33,760 nt of DNA from Methyloprofundus sp. (lineage in GTDB: Bacteria; Pseudomonadota; Gammaproteobacteria; Methylococcales; Methylomonadaceae), in NCBI GenBank assembly GCA_014859465.1, contig JACUUF010000032.1:1-33760 (forward strand). The letters are read 5' to 3'. Below the pieces are notes generated by a model. That model was not told where the DNA came from. It saw nothing but the letters and a program-made list of their open reading frames with translations, and searched no databases. This document shows positions 6,448 through 14,338 of this stretch, piece after piece; position 1 is the first letter of the stretch; every line of letters starts with the position of its first letter. Made by a program: the position numbers and the translations under genes.

Positions 6448-7548
6448 ATGCAAAAAAATATTAAACGCAATTTTGCTGACATTGCTACATACTCAGCAAC
6501 TGAACACACTGCTGTTAGCATCCGGGACGGCGTGATTGAATATTTGGGTTCTGAGCTTAACTTATCACCTGCTGATAAAATCTTCACTGTTTACCGATCA
6601 CCAGCAACAATTGCTAACGCGGCTCAACTCATGCCCGGCATTGCGTTGACAGATGAGCATATTGATATGAACACCTCGCCGCCTGCAACGGGTAGCACTG
6701 TTATCGATTCACAAGTCATAGATCAGCTAGACGCGACAACGCAAACGCTATTAGCTGTTAAAAATAAACTGTTAATATCTGATGCAATGAGCGCAATGCT
6801 TGCAGACAAAAAAGAACTATCGCTTGGATATTCGGCAGAGTTGAGTAGTCACGACGTGTGGGACTTTGAGCAAACTAACATTGTTCCTCATCATCTAGCC
6901 GCCGTCGCTGCCGGTCGATGCGGTTCGCTATGCCGATTTTTAGATAAAAAACTAATTAACACAACAAAGAGTAAAACAATGCCAAAAATAAATGCAGCAT
7001 TTTTAGACGCGGATGGTGACGTAAGTCTTGAGCAAATCGTCATCATGGCAACCGAGCTCCCTGACGCTATAAAAAAAGTACCGCTGGACAGACTGCCGGA
7101 GATTATGCCAGCACTCCAAGAAATTATGTCGTATGCTAAAGAACAAGGCGTAATTGAAGTCGAAGACGAATCGGCAGAGATTGACACAGTTGAAGCAACT
7201 GATGAAGCAACTGATGAACAAAAGCCAAAATTTTCAGATGCTGATTTTAAAAAAGCATTGGCAAAAGAGAAAGCGTCTTTTGCAGACGCAGCGGTAAAAC
7301 GCTATTCTGAAATCGTCAATAAAGCTAAGAACTTTTTAGATGAGGGCTATGATTTTGCGGGTAAAACGTCGGCACACGTTATGCGCGACGCACTAGCAAC
7401 ACAAAGCGCAGAAACTTTTAAAGATGAAGAACTCGATGTGGCTTTTAAAATGCTAAGAAAATCAGATGCGGATTACTCGCGATTTGGTGACAGCAAAGCA
7501 GAGGGCGCGCTATCAGCTAGAATCAATAAACAATTAAGAAAGGTGTAA
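6448..7548 (+). CDS. Prohead protease with fused scaffold (DUF2213-type, 366 aa)
   Basis: Residues 1-165 match DUF2213, a herpes-type serine protease fold: H71 in T-D-E-H-I-D-M, S125 in E-L-S-L-G-Y, and H149 in P-H-H-L-A-A-V ahead of G-R-C-G. These are the expected His-Ser-His triad positions. Residues about 178-366 are a charged helical scaffold-like region with an acidic stretch rich in E and D (about 232-256). An in-frame ATG at 6979 (Met178) after AAAGAG could start a separate scaffold product. The gene directly precedes the decoration and capsid genes, as expected for a maturation protease that removes the scaffold. Confidence 0.82.
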   Translation: MQKNIKRNFADIATYSATEHTAVSIRDGVIEYLGSELNLSPADKIFTVYRSPATIANAAQLMPGIALTDEHIDMNTSPPATGSTVIDSQVIDQLDATTQTLLAVKNKLLISDAMSAMLADKKELSLGYSAELSSHDVWDFEQTNIVPHHLAAVAAGRCGSLCRFLDKKLINTTKSKTMPKINAAFLDADGDVSLEQIVIMATELPDAIKKVPLDRLPEIMPALQEIMSYAKEQGVIEVEDESAEIDTVEATDEATDEQKPKFSDADFKKALAKEKASFADAAVKRYSEIVNKAKNFLDEGYDFAGKTSAHVMRDALATQSAETFKDEELDVAFKMLRKSDADYSRFGDSKAEGALSARINKQLRKV

Positions 7549-7552
7549 AGTT

Positions 7553-8011
7553 ATGTCATTTGAAAACACAGTTTTAAACGATAATTTAGATTTGGGTGCG
7601 GGTGAAGTTATCGCATCTAGCCCGTACAACGTTTCATCTTTTGAAACATTCGAAGCGGGTTTAGTCGCTGGTCGTTTTGTCAAATATGATGCGGGTAGTA
7701 TCGATAACTTAGACGCATCTGCATCACCGTTAATTGCTGGTATCGCAAAGAGAAACATTACTGAATCGTTAGACGATGATAGTAATACACAAGTCGCGCA
7801 AGTGATCAACTTTGGTTTTGCTACAGTTGAAGTTACAGCTGCAGCAACACCGGTGAAATATGAGTCAGTTCAAGTCGTGAACGATGCAACAGCTGACGCA
7901 GGTAAAGCAACTAATGCTGCTGGCGTGGGTATTGTGCCTGCCGGCGATGTAGTTTTCTGGGAACAGAAAGCGGCTGACGTTTGGCTAGTTCGCATTAATA
8001 AATTTATTTAA
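7553..8011 (+). CDS. Head decoration/cement-type structural protein (152 aa)
   Basis: It lies between protease/scaffold and major capsid genes, where phages of this type encode a decoration or capsid-stabilising protein. The sequence is beta-rich, low in cysteine and contains G-L-V-A-G-R-F-V-K-Y-D and an alanine/valine/threonine-rich second half (F-A-T-V-E-V-T-A-A-A-T-P-V), similar in style to DUF2190 cement proteins. A strong AAGGTG ribosome site precedes the ATG, consistent with high-level expression. There is no catalytic motif. The role is inferred from position and composition. Confidence 0.65.
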   Translation: MSFENTVLNDNLDLGAGEVIASSPYNVSSFETFEAGLVAGRFVKYDAGSIDNLDASASPLIAGIAKRNITESLDDDSNTQVAQVINFGFATVEVTAAATPVKYESVQVVNDATADAGKATNAAGVGIVPAGDVVFWEQKAADVWLVRINKFI

Positions 8012-8023
8012 GGAATATAACAA

Positions 8024-9004
8024 ATGACTAAAGACCCATTTAAACTTTACGATATCAGTTCTTTTGAAACAGCAGCAAAACACGCTAAGCATAATTTCAA
8101 AGACGCTGGCGGTATAATTCTCGCTAGAAATTTGGAACACATTAGTGCCGAAGTTTTCACGCAAGAATACGCGGGACTTACCTTTTTAGACCAAGGCGTT
8201 ACGGTCAATAATGAGGGTGGATACTCTACCAGCATTAAAAAACTAAAACTTTCAGTTGAGGGTGGTTTCAGAGAGTCGGGCAGCAACACCAACGGTGCTG
8301 GGAAAATCACACTAAGTGGTGAAGACGATAGTATGAACGTGTTCACGCTTGAAGCTGAGTCAGATTGGTCAGAAATCGAACTAAAGCAAGCCGAGTTGCA
8401 AAACATCAACCTTGCATCGAGATTTTTTGAGGGTCACGCTGAGCTTTATAACCGCAAAATCGACGAATTGGGCTTTGTCGGTCAAGTTCGTGCCGACGGC
8501 ACTTTTAAAACGACTGGTCTTTTAAACAGCGACTGGGCAACAGATGCTGCTGCGGGAACAGCGGAATTGTTATCGGGCGAAGGCTTGTATCAAGAAATTG
8601 CGGATTTAATAACAAGGCAATGGGCTGGAGTTTTAAATGTTGCTTCTTACATGGCTGACCGCGTTGTCATGCCTGCTCGCGTTTACAATACTTGCACATC
8701 AAAGATTTTAAACAGTGCTGGCTCTGAGATGAACGTTTTGCAAGCGTTGCGCGCAAACTTTCCAACCGTCACTTTTAGCTTGACATCAAAATCTGATACT
8801 GTAGCTAATGGTGGAGTGTTAGCGGTGTCGACTACAGTTGCATTTTCTAGTAATCGCAGAGCGATGCAAATGCGTATTCCTGTTCCTTTAAACGTTTCAA
8901 GTGTTGACCAACGTGGCTTTAAATATTACGTTGAGTCATATTTCGGTGTTGCTGGTCTTGATATTATCGAACAAGATGCAGCACAAACGCTTACCGGCTT
9001 ATAA
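8024..9004 (+). CDS. Major capsid protein (DUF2184-type, 326 aa)
   Basis: This is the expected capsid gene: right size, after protease and decoration genes, with a strong AAGGA ribosome site and a terminator directly behind it. The sequence has the DUF2184 style of HK97-fold coat proteins: an N-terminal region with F-L-D-Q-G-V-T-V, a mid-region E-L-K-Q-A-E-L, a P-domain segment V-V-M-P-A-R-V-Y, and a late R-A-M-Q-M-R-I-P-V-P-L-N-V segment. No N-terminal scaffold domain is present, in line with a separate scaffold in the upstream gene. It assembles into the head shell. Confidence 0.85.
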   Translation: MTKDPFKLYDISSFETAAKHAKHNFKDAGGIILARNLEHISAEVFTQEYAGLTFLDQGVTVNNEGGYSTSIKKLKLSVEGGFRESGSNTNGAGKITLSGEDDSMNVFTLEAESDWSEIELKQAELQNINLASRFFEGHAELYNRKIDELGFVGQVRADGTFKTTGLLNSDWATDAAAGTAELLSGEGLYQEIADLITRQWAGVLNVASYMADRVVMPARVYNTCTSKILNSAGSEMNVLQALRANFPTVTFSLTSKSDTVANGGVLAVSTTVAFSSNRRAMQMRIPVPLNVSSVDQRGFKYYVESYFGVAGLDIIEQDAAQTLTGL

Positions 9005-9030
9005 CTTTTTTCATGATGTAACCCCCCTTG

Positions 9031-9057
9031 GGCGGCTTTATCGCCGCCTTTTTTTTT
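9031..9057 (+). terminator. Intrinsic terminator after the capsid gene
   Basis: GGCGGC (9031-9036), loop TTTATC and GCCGCC (9043-9048) are followed by nine T residues. It is a textbook Rho-independent terminator 26 bases after the capsid stop. Partial read-through would leave capsid mRNA more abundant than that of connector and tail genes. Confidence 0.9.
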
Positions 9058-9073
9058 AAGATAAGGTGAAAAA

Positions 9074-9292
9074 ATGGAAGAAAGTAAACAAAGCAGTAAA
9101 CAAAACAGTAAACAAAGCAGTAAACCCACCACCGACGCATATAAAAATATACACCGTGGGGCGGTGTTAGTGTGCGGAGTTTTAGTTCCCGCAGGTGCAA
9201 CGCATACACCAGCTGCGGAAAATCTTAAAAATAAAACCTACGCGCAAAAATTAGCGCGATTAGTTGAGCTTGGATTTTTAATAAAGGTGTAA
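9074..9292 (+). CDS. Small structural-region protein with SKQ repeats (72 aa)
   Basis: This is the first gene after the capsid terminator, with an AAGGTG ribosome site. Residues 4-17 repeat S-K-Q-(S/N) four times, encoded by a 12-bp tandem repeat (9083-9130). The remainder contains a short hydrophobic beta segment (G-A-V-L-V-C-G-V-L-V-P-A-G) and a helical C-terminus. Small proteins at this place in related phages are often annotated as hypothetical head proteins. The repeat tail is hydrophilic and likely disordered. The function is unknown. Confidence 0.65.
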   Translation: MEESKQSSKQNSKQSSKPTTDAYKNIHRGAVLVCGVLVPAGATHTPAAENLKNKTYAQKLARLVELGFLIKV

Positions 9293-9295
9293 CTG

Positions 9296-9649
9296 ATGAC
9301 GATTTTAGATGATTTTATTGCACGCTTTCCCGAGTTCCCCGAAGAGCAAGCGGCACAATACGTACCAATTTTGGAAAATGTGTGGCAATGTTATTACGCG
9401 GGTTCTTACGTTAATGCTTGCGAGCATGAAATCATCTTAAATCTAATTGCGCACATGATGACAACTGAAATTAGCGCGGGCAGTGCAAATGCAGGTGTTA
9501 TTCAATCTAAATCAGTAGGCAGCGTATCAGTAAGTTACGCTGCAGGATACGCAGCAACTAGCGAGCGCAACGCGTGGTTAGCATCAACAAAATACGGGTT
9601 ACGCTATCTGCTACTAACGAGAGCAAGACAGGGTGGTGTCTTTGTATGA
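9296..9649 (+). CDS. Head-tail adaptor (DUF4054-type, 117 aa)
   Basis: The N-terminus (F-x-x-R-F-P-E-F-P-E-E-Q-A-A-Q-Y-V) followed by a Cys-x-His-x-x-I-L-N-L-I-A-H-M-M helix matches DUF4054, a connector family in contractile-tailed phages. The second half contains an S-x-G-S-V-S-V-S-Y-A segment, then W-L-A-S-T-K-Y-G-L-R-Y-L-L-L, as in head-completion adaptors. It would form a ring below the portal. The stop overlaps the next start as ATGA. Confidence 0.78.
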   Translation: MTILDDFIARFPEFPEEQAAQYVPILENVWQCYYAGSYVNACEHEIILNLIAHMMTTEISAGSANAGVIQSKSVGSVSVSYAAGYAATSERNAWLASTKYGLRYLLLTRARQGGVFV

Positions 9650-10116
9650 GCATTTCGCCGGAGCAACTGCTTCAACAACTGCGCAGTTTTGAAGCAGCAC
9701 TTAGAGAAGCGAAAACAAAAGAAGTTGCAGTGGGCGTTATTGGTAACACAACAAGCGTGTATCAGCATGGGCAAAACGTGCTCGATGTTGCTGGGGCGCA
9801 CGAATTTGGTAAAGGTCGTATGCCTGCGCGGTCTTTTTTGAGAATGCCATTCAACAACAAACGCAACGAAATCGACGCGGCAATATTGACACAGTTCAGA
9901 CGCGTAGCCGATGGCCGCGCGTCGGTGCAACAAGCCCTTGGGCTGGTCGGTGTTACAGCTAGAAATATCAGCATAGAGGCTTTTGAAACTGGCGGCTTTG
10001 GGCAGTGGCAAGACATATCAGCCGAAACGAAAGCAACGAAAGGTAGTGACACAATTTTATGGGACACTGGAAAGTTAGTGGGGTCAGTAACATGGGCTGT
10101 ACGTGATGCTACTTAA
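9646..10116 (+). CDS. Neck/tail completion protein (HK97 gp10-like, 156 aa)
   Basis: I chose the ATG at 9646, which overlaps the DUF4054 stop; the open frame continues upstream to 9574. Features are A-V-G-V-I-G, H-E-F-G near residue 52, P-A-R-S-F-L-R, and a C-terminal I-L-W-D-T-G-K-L-V-G-S-V, a set typical of phage virion morphogenesis/HK97-gp10-like neck proteins. Such proteins form a joining ring between connector and tail. It is coupled to genes on both sides. Confidence 0.72.
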   Translation: MSISPEQLLQQLRSFEAALREAKTKEVAVGVIGNTTSVYQHGQNVLDVAGAHEFGKGRMPARSFLRMPFNNKRNEIDAAILTQFRRVADGRASVQQALGLVGVTARNISIEAFETGGFGQWQDISAETKATKGSDTILWDTGKLVGSVTWAVRDAT

Positions 10117-10117
10117 T

Positions 10118-10426
10118 ATGGCCGACGCGCTGGCGGAGTGGCAACAAAGTATAACTTTACGCAAAATCGAGATTAACACAGTTGATTTTAAGCAAGTCAA
10201 AGTCGTAACAGATACCTTTATTTTTGCTGTAGTTCAGCCGACGAACGCTGAAGCAATCACGGTTGCTCAAGTCGATTGGTCGCTAAAGCATTACACAGTA
10301 CACACGCTAAGCAAACTAGACATGAGTAGTATAATAATTTATCAAGACAAAGAATACAAAGCGATTCAAGTCACCGCGTGGGGTGATTATGGTTACTATG
10401 AAGCTGTTTTTGAGGAAGTTAAGTGA
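10118..10426 (+). CDS. Small connector/tail-completion protein (102 aa)
   Basis: It lies between the gp10-like gene and the methyltransferase, where head-closure or stopper-type proteins are found. The sequence is compact and mixed alpha/beta, with no catalytic motif ([29 protein letters not shown]). The closing [13 protein letters not shown] pattern is seen in phage tail-joining proteins. ATG 10118 begins one base after the previous stop; ATG 10106 and GTG 10103 are alternatives. The end overlaps the methyltransferase start (GTGA). Confidence 0.6.
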   Translation: MADALAEWQQSITLRKIEINTVDFKQVKVVTDTFIFAVVQPTNAEAITVAQVDWSLKHYTVHTLSKLDMSSIIIYQDKEYKAIQVTAWGDYGYYEAVFEEVK

Positions 10427-11334
10427 CTGTTAAATTGATGCGTGGTTGTTGCTTAGAAAAGATGCAAGAAATCGCTGGTAGCACTGTAGACCTGATATTG
10501 TGTGACCCACCTTACGGGACAATGAAAGGCACCGGGGTGGATAGGATGGGCGGAAGAGTAACGTGGGACACTTGCGTTAATACGTCGCAGCTCATGACGC
10601 AAGCTAATCGAGTACTTAGAAATAAAGGGAAAATGGCATTATTCGCGCAGCAACCTTTCACAACAGAACTAATCACAAATTCAAATCCGAATTTGCCCTA
10701 TAAATATTCAATGATTTGGGAGAAAGACCATTTTGCAAACCCGCTCAATGCTAAGAAAGCGCCCGTGAATTATTACGAAGATATTCTACTTTTTAGCAAA
10801 AGCCACGACATAAACAGCAATCAAAAACTACGCGATTATTTTAGAATTGTATTAGATTTCATTTGCTTAGAAAAACATGAAATTATAAAAATATTAAAAC
10901 ATCATAGGGCTGTGACTTGTTTTCAGTGGGATTCAGTGCAATTCACACTTTGCACTGAATCAACATATGATGAGCTTATTGACGTGTTTAATATCGACAG
11001 CATGCCGGGCTTTAAAAATTATGACGAATTGCGGGCAATTAAAAGTGATTCTTCCAGCACTTTTAATTTACCAGAAGGTGAGAAATATAAATCTAATATC
11101 TTGAAATATAAGAAAGATTATAACGGGTATCACCCAACGCAAAAACCAGTTGCATTGCTTGAAGATTTAATAAAAACATATAGTAATGAAGGTGATTTAA
11201 TTTTAGATATGACGATGGGCAGTGGGTCGACGGGTGTTGCAGCAAAAAAACTTAATCGTAGGTTTGTCGGGATTGAACTTGATGAAAATTATTTTCATCT
11301 GGCTAAAAAACTCATTGAAAGCGTAAAACAATGA
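10423..11334 (+). CDS. DNA adenine-N6 methyltransferase (class beta, 303 aa)
   Basis: The catalytic motif D28-P-P-Y31 lies near the N-terminus and the AdoMet-binding motif M265-G-S-G-S-T-G271, followed by G-I-E-L-D-E (283-288), near the C-terminus. This order defines the beta class of amino-methyltransferases. The middle (about 115-240), including H-P-T-Q-K-P, should hold target recognition. No restriction partner is present, so it is an orphan enzyme that probably protects phage DNA or alters host methylation. It is inserted among connector and tail genes, coupled at both ends by 4-base overlaps. The GTG start and the AT-rich middle (for example 10860-10910) suggest acquisition as a moron. 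Confidence 0.9.
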   Translation: MTVKLMRGCCLEKMQEIAGSTVDLILCDPPYGTMKGTGVDRMGGRVTWDTCVNTSQLMTQANRVLRNKGKMALFAQQPFTTELITNSNPNLPYKYSMIWEKDHFANPLNAKKAPVNYYEDILLFSKSHDINSNQKLRDYFRIVLDFICLEKHEIIKILKHHRAVTCFQWDSVQFTLCTESTYDELIDVFNIDSMPGFKNYDELRAIKSDSSSTFNLPEGEKYKSNILKYKKDYNGYHPTQKPVALLEDLIKTYSNEGDLILDMTMGSGSTGVAAKKLNRRFVGIELDENYFHLAKKLIESVKQ

Positions 11335-11834
11335 GCCATTACACTGTAAAGCTAGCACGCTTTGTCAGAGATATTTTAGACCAGCCGGAATTTGCAGTTG
11401 TGCAAATTGGCCGGCAAAATCTAAGACGTGATAATTTTTCAGATTTACAAATTATCATTGACAGCTTGGGAGCAGCTAAGCGATTAAACGCAAGCGAAAA
11501 GTACGACGGTAACACGGAGCTGATGACTTTTGCACAGCAGTATAGCGCACCATGTACAGTGAATTTTTACGGTGATGACGCTGGAACGATGGCCGAAAAG
11601 TTTGCGCTTTTAGCACAGTCGCAAAAAGGTTACGAGCTGCAATTGTTGCATAAAATCGCAGTTTTTAACGTAAGCAGTATTACAGATTTAAAACTTTTAG
11701 CGAGCGAGCAATATTCGCAGCGCTTTGAAGTTGCTTTGCAAGTACAATATACAATAAGCGCTGATGTCGAGATGTTAAGAATTGACACAGCACAAACAAA
11801 AACAATCACAGACAGAGAAAATTATTATGGCTGA
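11331..11834 (+). CDS. Tail terminator/neck protein (167 aa)
   Basis: It sits directly before the sheath gene, the normal place of the tail terminator in DUF3383 phages. The N-terminus [14 protein letters not shown] and central [14 protein letters not shown], followed by a beta-rich segment ending Q-V-Q-Y-T-I, resemble the phage neck terminator gp12-like family. It would cap the tail tube and join it to the neck. It starts in an ATGA overlap with the methyltransferase and overlaps the sheath start by eight bases. Confidence 0.7.
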   Translation: MSHYTVKLARFVRDILDQPEFAVVQIGRQNLRRDNFSDLQIIIDSLGAAKRLNASEKYDGNTELMTFAQQYSAPCTVNFYGDDAGTMAEKFALLAQSQKGYELQLLHKIAVFNVSSITDLKLLASEQYSQRFEVALQVQYTISADVEMLRIDTAQTKTITDRENYYG

Positions 11835-13320
11835 AATATCAAATATTATTAACGTTGCACTGATCCCGGAAGGTCGGCTGGCACAACGGGATAACTTGAA
11901 CGTGACAGGTATTATCACATCGTCTAGCAATGTGCTTTCGACGTCAGAGCCTTATCGCATTTATCGTAGTGCGGGACAAGTAAACGGTGATTTCGGTACA
12001 ACGTCAATTGAAGCACAATACGCGGCCGCATTTTTTGGAACAACACCAAACCCAGTTAACGCCGGCGGTTATTTGGTTGTCGGCTATTGGCGTGCAGCCG
12101 ACGAAGCCACACAGGCAACAGCTGCAACACTAAAGGGCGCGGAAATTTCAGAAGCGGCTATCATTCCTGAACTTCAAAAAATAACGGATGGTTCTTTTGA
12201 AGTTGTCGTTGACGGCGTGACTAAGAATGCTTCAAATCTTAACTTGCAAACAGTCACAACGCTAAATGATGTCATCAATATTATTAATGCGGAGCTAACA
12301 GGGGCGACGGCGTCGTTGGATAACTTGGGCATCGTTATCACTAGTGACAGCACAGGCAGCTTATCAACGCTTAGTTTCGCTGCACCAAATGGCTTAGGTA
12401 CATTTATCGGTCATTTACTGGGCTTAGCTGAAGGCACGGGAGCAAAACTAACACAAGGACTTGCTGCAGGGGTTATTGCCGCGGAAGCTATGGTTGACGC
12501 TGTAGACAGATTAAGAGCAGAGGCTGGCGTTCGTGGTGTGATGTTTATTGACACGCCAACAACTTCGGATGTATTAGCGTTGGCTGAATGGTCAAAAGCC
12601 AACTCAGTACTTATTTATGATGTTTTTTCTAATCCTGCGAATTTAGTAATTGATTCTAATAACGTTTGCTGGAAAATCAAGCTAGCAAGCTTGACAACTT
12701 ACAGAATGTTATACAGTAAAGCGAATAACAGAAAATTTGCAGCTTCGTACATGTCAAGAACACATACTGTTAATTTTAATGCTGAAAATTCAGCGTTAAC
12801 AATGCACATGAAAGAGCTAGCCGTCCCAGCTGAAGATTACACTGAAACAGAAATTACAGCAGCTAAGCGGGTCGGCTTAGATATTTACACAACTAGCAAG
12901 TTAACGCCTATCGTTTTAACGAGCGGGAGCAATGATTTTGTAGACAATGTTTATAATTTTATTGGGTTCGTTGATGCGTTACAGACAGACTTATTTAACT
13001 TGTTAAAACAAACTGGAACTAAAATCCCACAAACGACTCGCGGTGTAAACCAGCTTGTTGATCAGTGCGAAAAAACAACCCGTGGTTTCGTGCGCTCTGG
13101 CGTGTTCGCGCCTGGGGCATGGTCAAGCCCAGACAGTTTTGGCGATTTAGCTACATTTACACGGTCAATTCTTGATAAGGGCTTTTACTTTTTAGCTGGG
13201 GCATTATCTGACCAACCTCAATCCGATCGGCAGGCTCGCAAATCGCCGGTTATTCAGGGCGCGGTGAAAAATGCAGGGGCTATTCATAGCGCTGACGTTA
13301 TTATCAATTTAAATTTATAA
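11827..13320 (+). CDS. Tail sheath protein (DUF3383-type, 497 aa)
   Basis: The length, position before the tube gene, and sequence match the DUF3383 contractile sheath family. The N-terminus is I-I-N-V-A-L-I-P-E-G; an inserted beta domain contains F-A-A-P-N-G-L-G-T-F-I-G-H-L-L-G-L; and the C-terminal part has D-I-Y-T-T-S-K-L-T-P-I-V and F-I-G-F-V-D-A-L-Q-T-D-L-F-N-L-L. It shows that the virion has a contractile tail (myovirus morphology). The chosen ATG at 11827 follows AGAGAAAA; an in-frame ATG at 11782 would add 15 lysine/glutamine-rich residues inside the previous gene and is less likely. Confidence 0.88.
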   Translation: MAEISNIINVALIPEGRLAQRDNLNVTGIITSSSNVLSTSEPYRIYRSAGQVNGDFGTTSIEAQYAAAFFGTTPNPVNAGGYLVVGYWRAADEATQATAATLKGAEISEAAIIPELQKITDGSFEVVVDGVTKNASNLNLQTVTTLNDVINIINAELTGATASLDNLGIVITSDSTGSLSTLSFAAPNGLGTFIGHLLGLAEGTGAKLTQGLAAGVIAAEAMVDAVDRLRAEAGVRGVMFIDTPTTSDVLALAEWSKANSVLIYDVFSNPANLVIDSNNVCWKIKLASLTTYRMLYSKANNRKFAASYMSRTHTVNFNAENSALTMHMKELAVPAEDYTETEITAAKRVGLDIYTTSKLTPIVLTSGSNDFVDNVYNFIGFVDALQTDLFNLLKQTGTKIPQTTRGVNQLVDQCEKTTRGFVRSGVFAPGAWSSPDSFGDLATFTRSILDKGFYFLAGALSDQPQSDRQARKSPVIQGAVKNAGAIHSADVIINLNL

Positions 13321-13331
13321 GGGCATAAAAA

Positions 13332-13763
13332 ATGGCAGTAATTACACTAGCAGCAGATAGCACAACTTTAACCCTGAACGGACATGTTTTCACGAGTTTC
13401 ATGACGGGCGACTTGTTTACACTTACGCCCGCCAATCCCCATAGTGCTCACGTTAATAGCCAAGCAGGTGGGGTATCTATTCAGCGACGTAGCGACGGCA
13501 ATGTTTATGACTTACCCGTAAGGATTCAGAAATTTAGCGACGATGATATTTTTTTAAATTCAGCGCTAGCTGGCGATAAGGTCGTTATTTTTAATGGTTC
13601 AGCAAAAGAAAATTTCAACAAAAATGGGGTCGATGGCGTAGAAACTTATTTGTTAGAAAACGGCAGCATCACAACACAACCGACAAACGCGAAAAACGAC
13701 CAAGACGGTAATGCGCTAATGGAATATACGCTACGCTTTCGTTCAGTTTCGCGCGCACTGTAA
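13332..13763 (+). CDS. Tail tube protein (DUF3277-type, 143 aa)
   Basis: It follows the sheath by 11 bases after an AAGGGC ribosome site. The DUF3277 tube family is recognised by size, position and the pattern L-N-G-H-V-F-T-S-F-M-T-G-D-L-F-T-L-T-P, Q-R-R-S-D-G-N-V-Y-D-L-P-V-R and the final M-E-Y-T-L-R-F-R-S-V. Rings of this protein build the inner tube through which DNA leaves. Confidence 0.85.
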   Translation: MAVITLAADSTTLTLNGHVFTSFMTGDLFTLTPANPHSAHVNSQAGGVSIQRRSDGNVYDLPVRIQKFSDDDIFLNSALAGDKVVIFNGSAKENFNKNGVDGVETYLLENGSITTQPTNAKNDQDGNALMEYTLRFRSVSRAL

Positions 13764-13778
13764 GACGAGGATTAAATC

Positions 13779-14132
13779 ATGTCAGAACAACTAGTAACAC
13801 TTGAACGAGTTAAAGAAGCGTACGAAGCGTCTTTTGATGATATTAACGGCAGGAAATACGAGATAACTAAAACACCTCACCGCGACCGCCAAGTCGTTTT
13901 TGCATTTTACAGTGAAATACAAAAAAAATGTGGCGGGGGGTTCGAGTTTTTATCTTGGCCTACTTACCCCGCGATTGAGCGAATATTATGCGACAGATTG
14001 ACTTTTGAAGGCGTACAGATTAGTAAGAGAAAAAATCATTGGGACGATTACCCCGAGGACTTTTTGCAATTTGTGCAAATAGCAATGGGAGTTATTAGTT
14101 ACCCTTTTGTGCGCGGCGGGCATGGCGGCTAA
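13779..14132 (+). CDS. Tail assembly chaperone, short form (117 aa)
   Basis: It lies between tube and tape-measure genes, where contractile and long non-contractile phages encode two chaperone forms through a programmed frameshift. The protein is small and helical (E-I-T-K-T-P-H-R-D-R-Q-V-V-F-A-F-Y). Near its end the zero frame reads TAC CCT TTT GTG, giving the heptamer C-CCT-TTT at 14102-14108, and stops at 14130-14132. The -1 frame is open from 14099 to 14338, so slippage gives a 186-residue fused form. A GAGG ribosome site precedes the ATG. Confidence 0.8.
   Translation: MSEQLVTLERVKEAYEASFDDINGRKYEITKTPHRDRQVVFAFYSEIQKKCGGGFEFLSWPTYPAIERILCDRLTFEGVQISKRKNHWDDYPEDFLQFVQIAMGVISYPFVRGGHGG
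14102..14108 (+). other. Probable -1 ribosomal frameshift slippery site (C CCT TTT)
   Basis: The heptamer fits X-XXY-YYZ with X=C and Y=Z=T in the correct reading frame (codons CCT TTT). Both tRNAs can re-pair after slipping back one base (CCC, TTT). It sits seven codons before the short-form stop, and the -1 frame opens three bases before it. The position between tube and tape measure is the classical site. Downstream GC-rich DNA (about 14109-14129) could act as a stimulator. Confidence 0.65.
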
Positions 14133-14338
14133 ACATACCCGTCTCACATAATCACGAGCAATATATACACACAACAAATTTGTCTAACTACATGATGACT
14201 ATTTGCGCGTTATCAAAACGCGGATATGGTAGCATTAAAGAACTGCAAGAACTCGACACGCCAGACTTTTTAGATGTTGTTGAGTTTGAGCAAATGAGCA
14301 ACGCAATTGAGCGCTACGAAATAGAGCAAAGACGATGA
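14108..14338 (+). CDS. Tail assembly chaperone, frameshift extension (C-terminal part)
   Basis: This -1 frame extends the chaperone by 76 residues after slippage. The distal part (K-E-L-Q-E-L-D-T-P-D-F-L, then an E-R-Y-E-I-E-Q helix) resembles the second chaperone domain of many tailed phages, which binds the tape measure. It ends in an ATGA overlap with the tape-measure start. If no frameshift occurs, an independent 48-residue protein could begin at ATG 14192, but that ATG lacks a clear ribosome site. The region would otherwise be an unexplained 200-base gap in a tightly packed operon. Confidence 0.65.
   Translation, partial: CARRAWRLNIPVSHNHEQYIHTTNLSNYMMTICALSKRGYGSIKELQELDTPDFLDVVEFEQMSNAIERYEIEQRR

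Noticed and set aside
8047-8409. 120-aa frame on the minus strand within the capsid gene
   Set aside because: It mirrors the strongly supported capsid gene, has no ribosome site and shows a composition typical of antisense shadow frames.
9604-10011. 135-aa minus-strand frame in the connector region
   Set aside because: It overlaps two coupled connector genes on the opposite strand and has no promoter or ribosome site.
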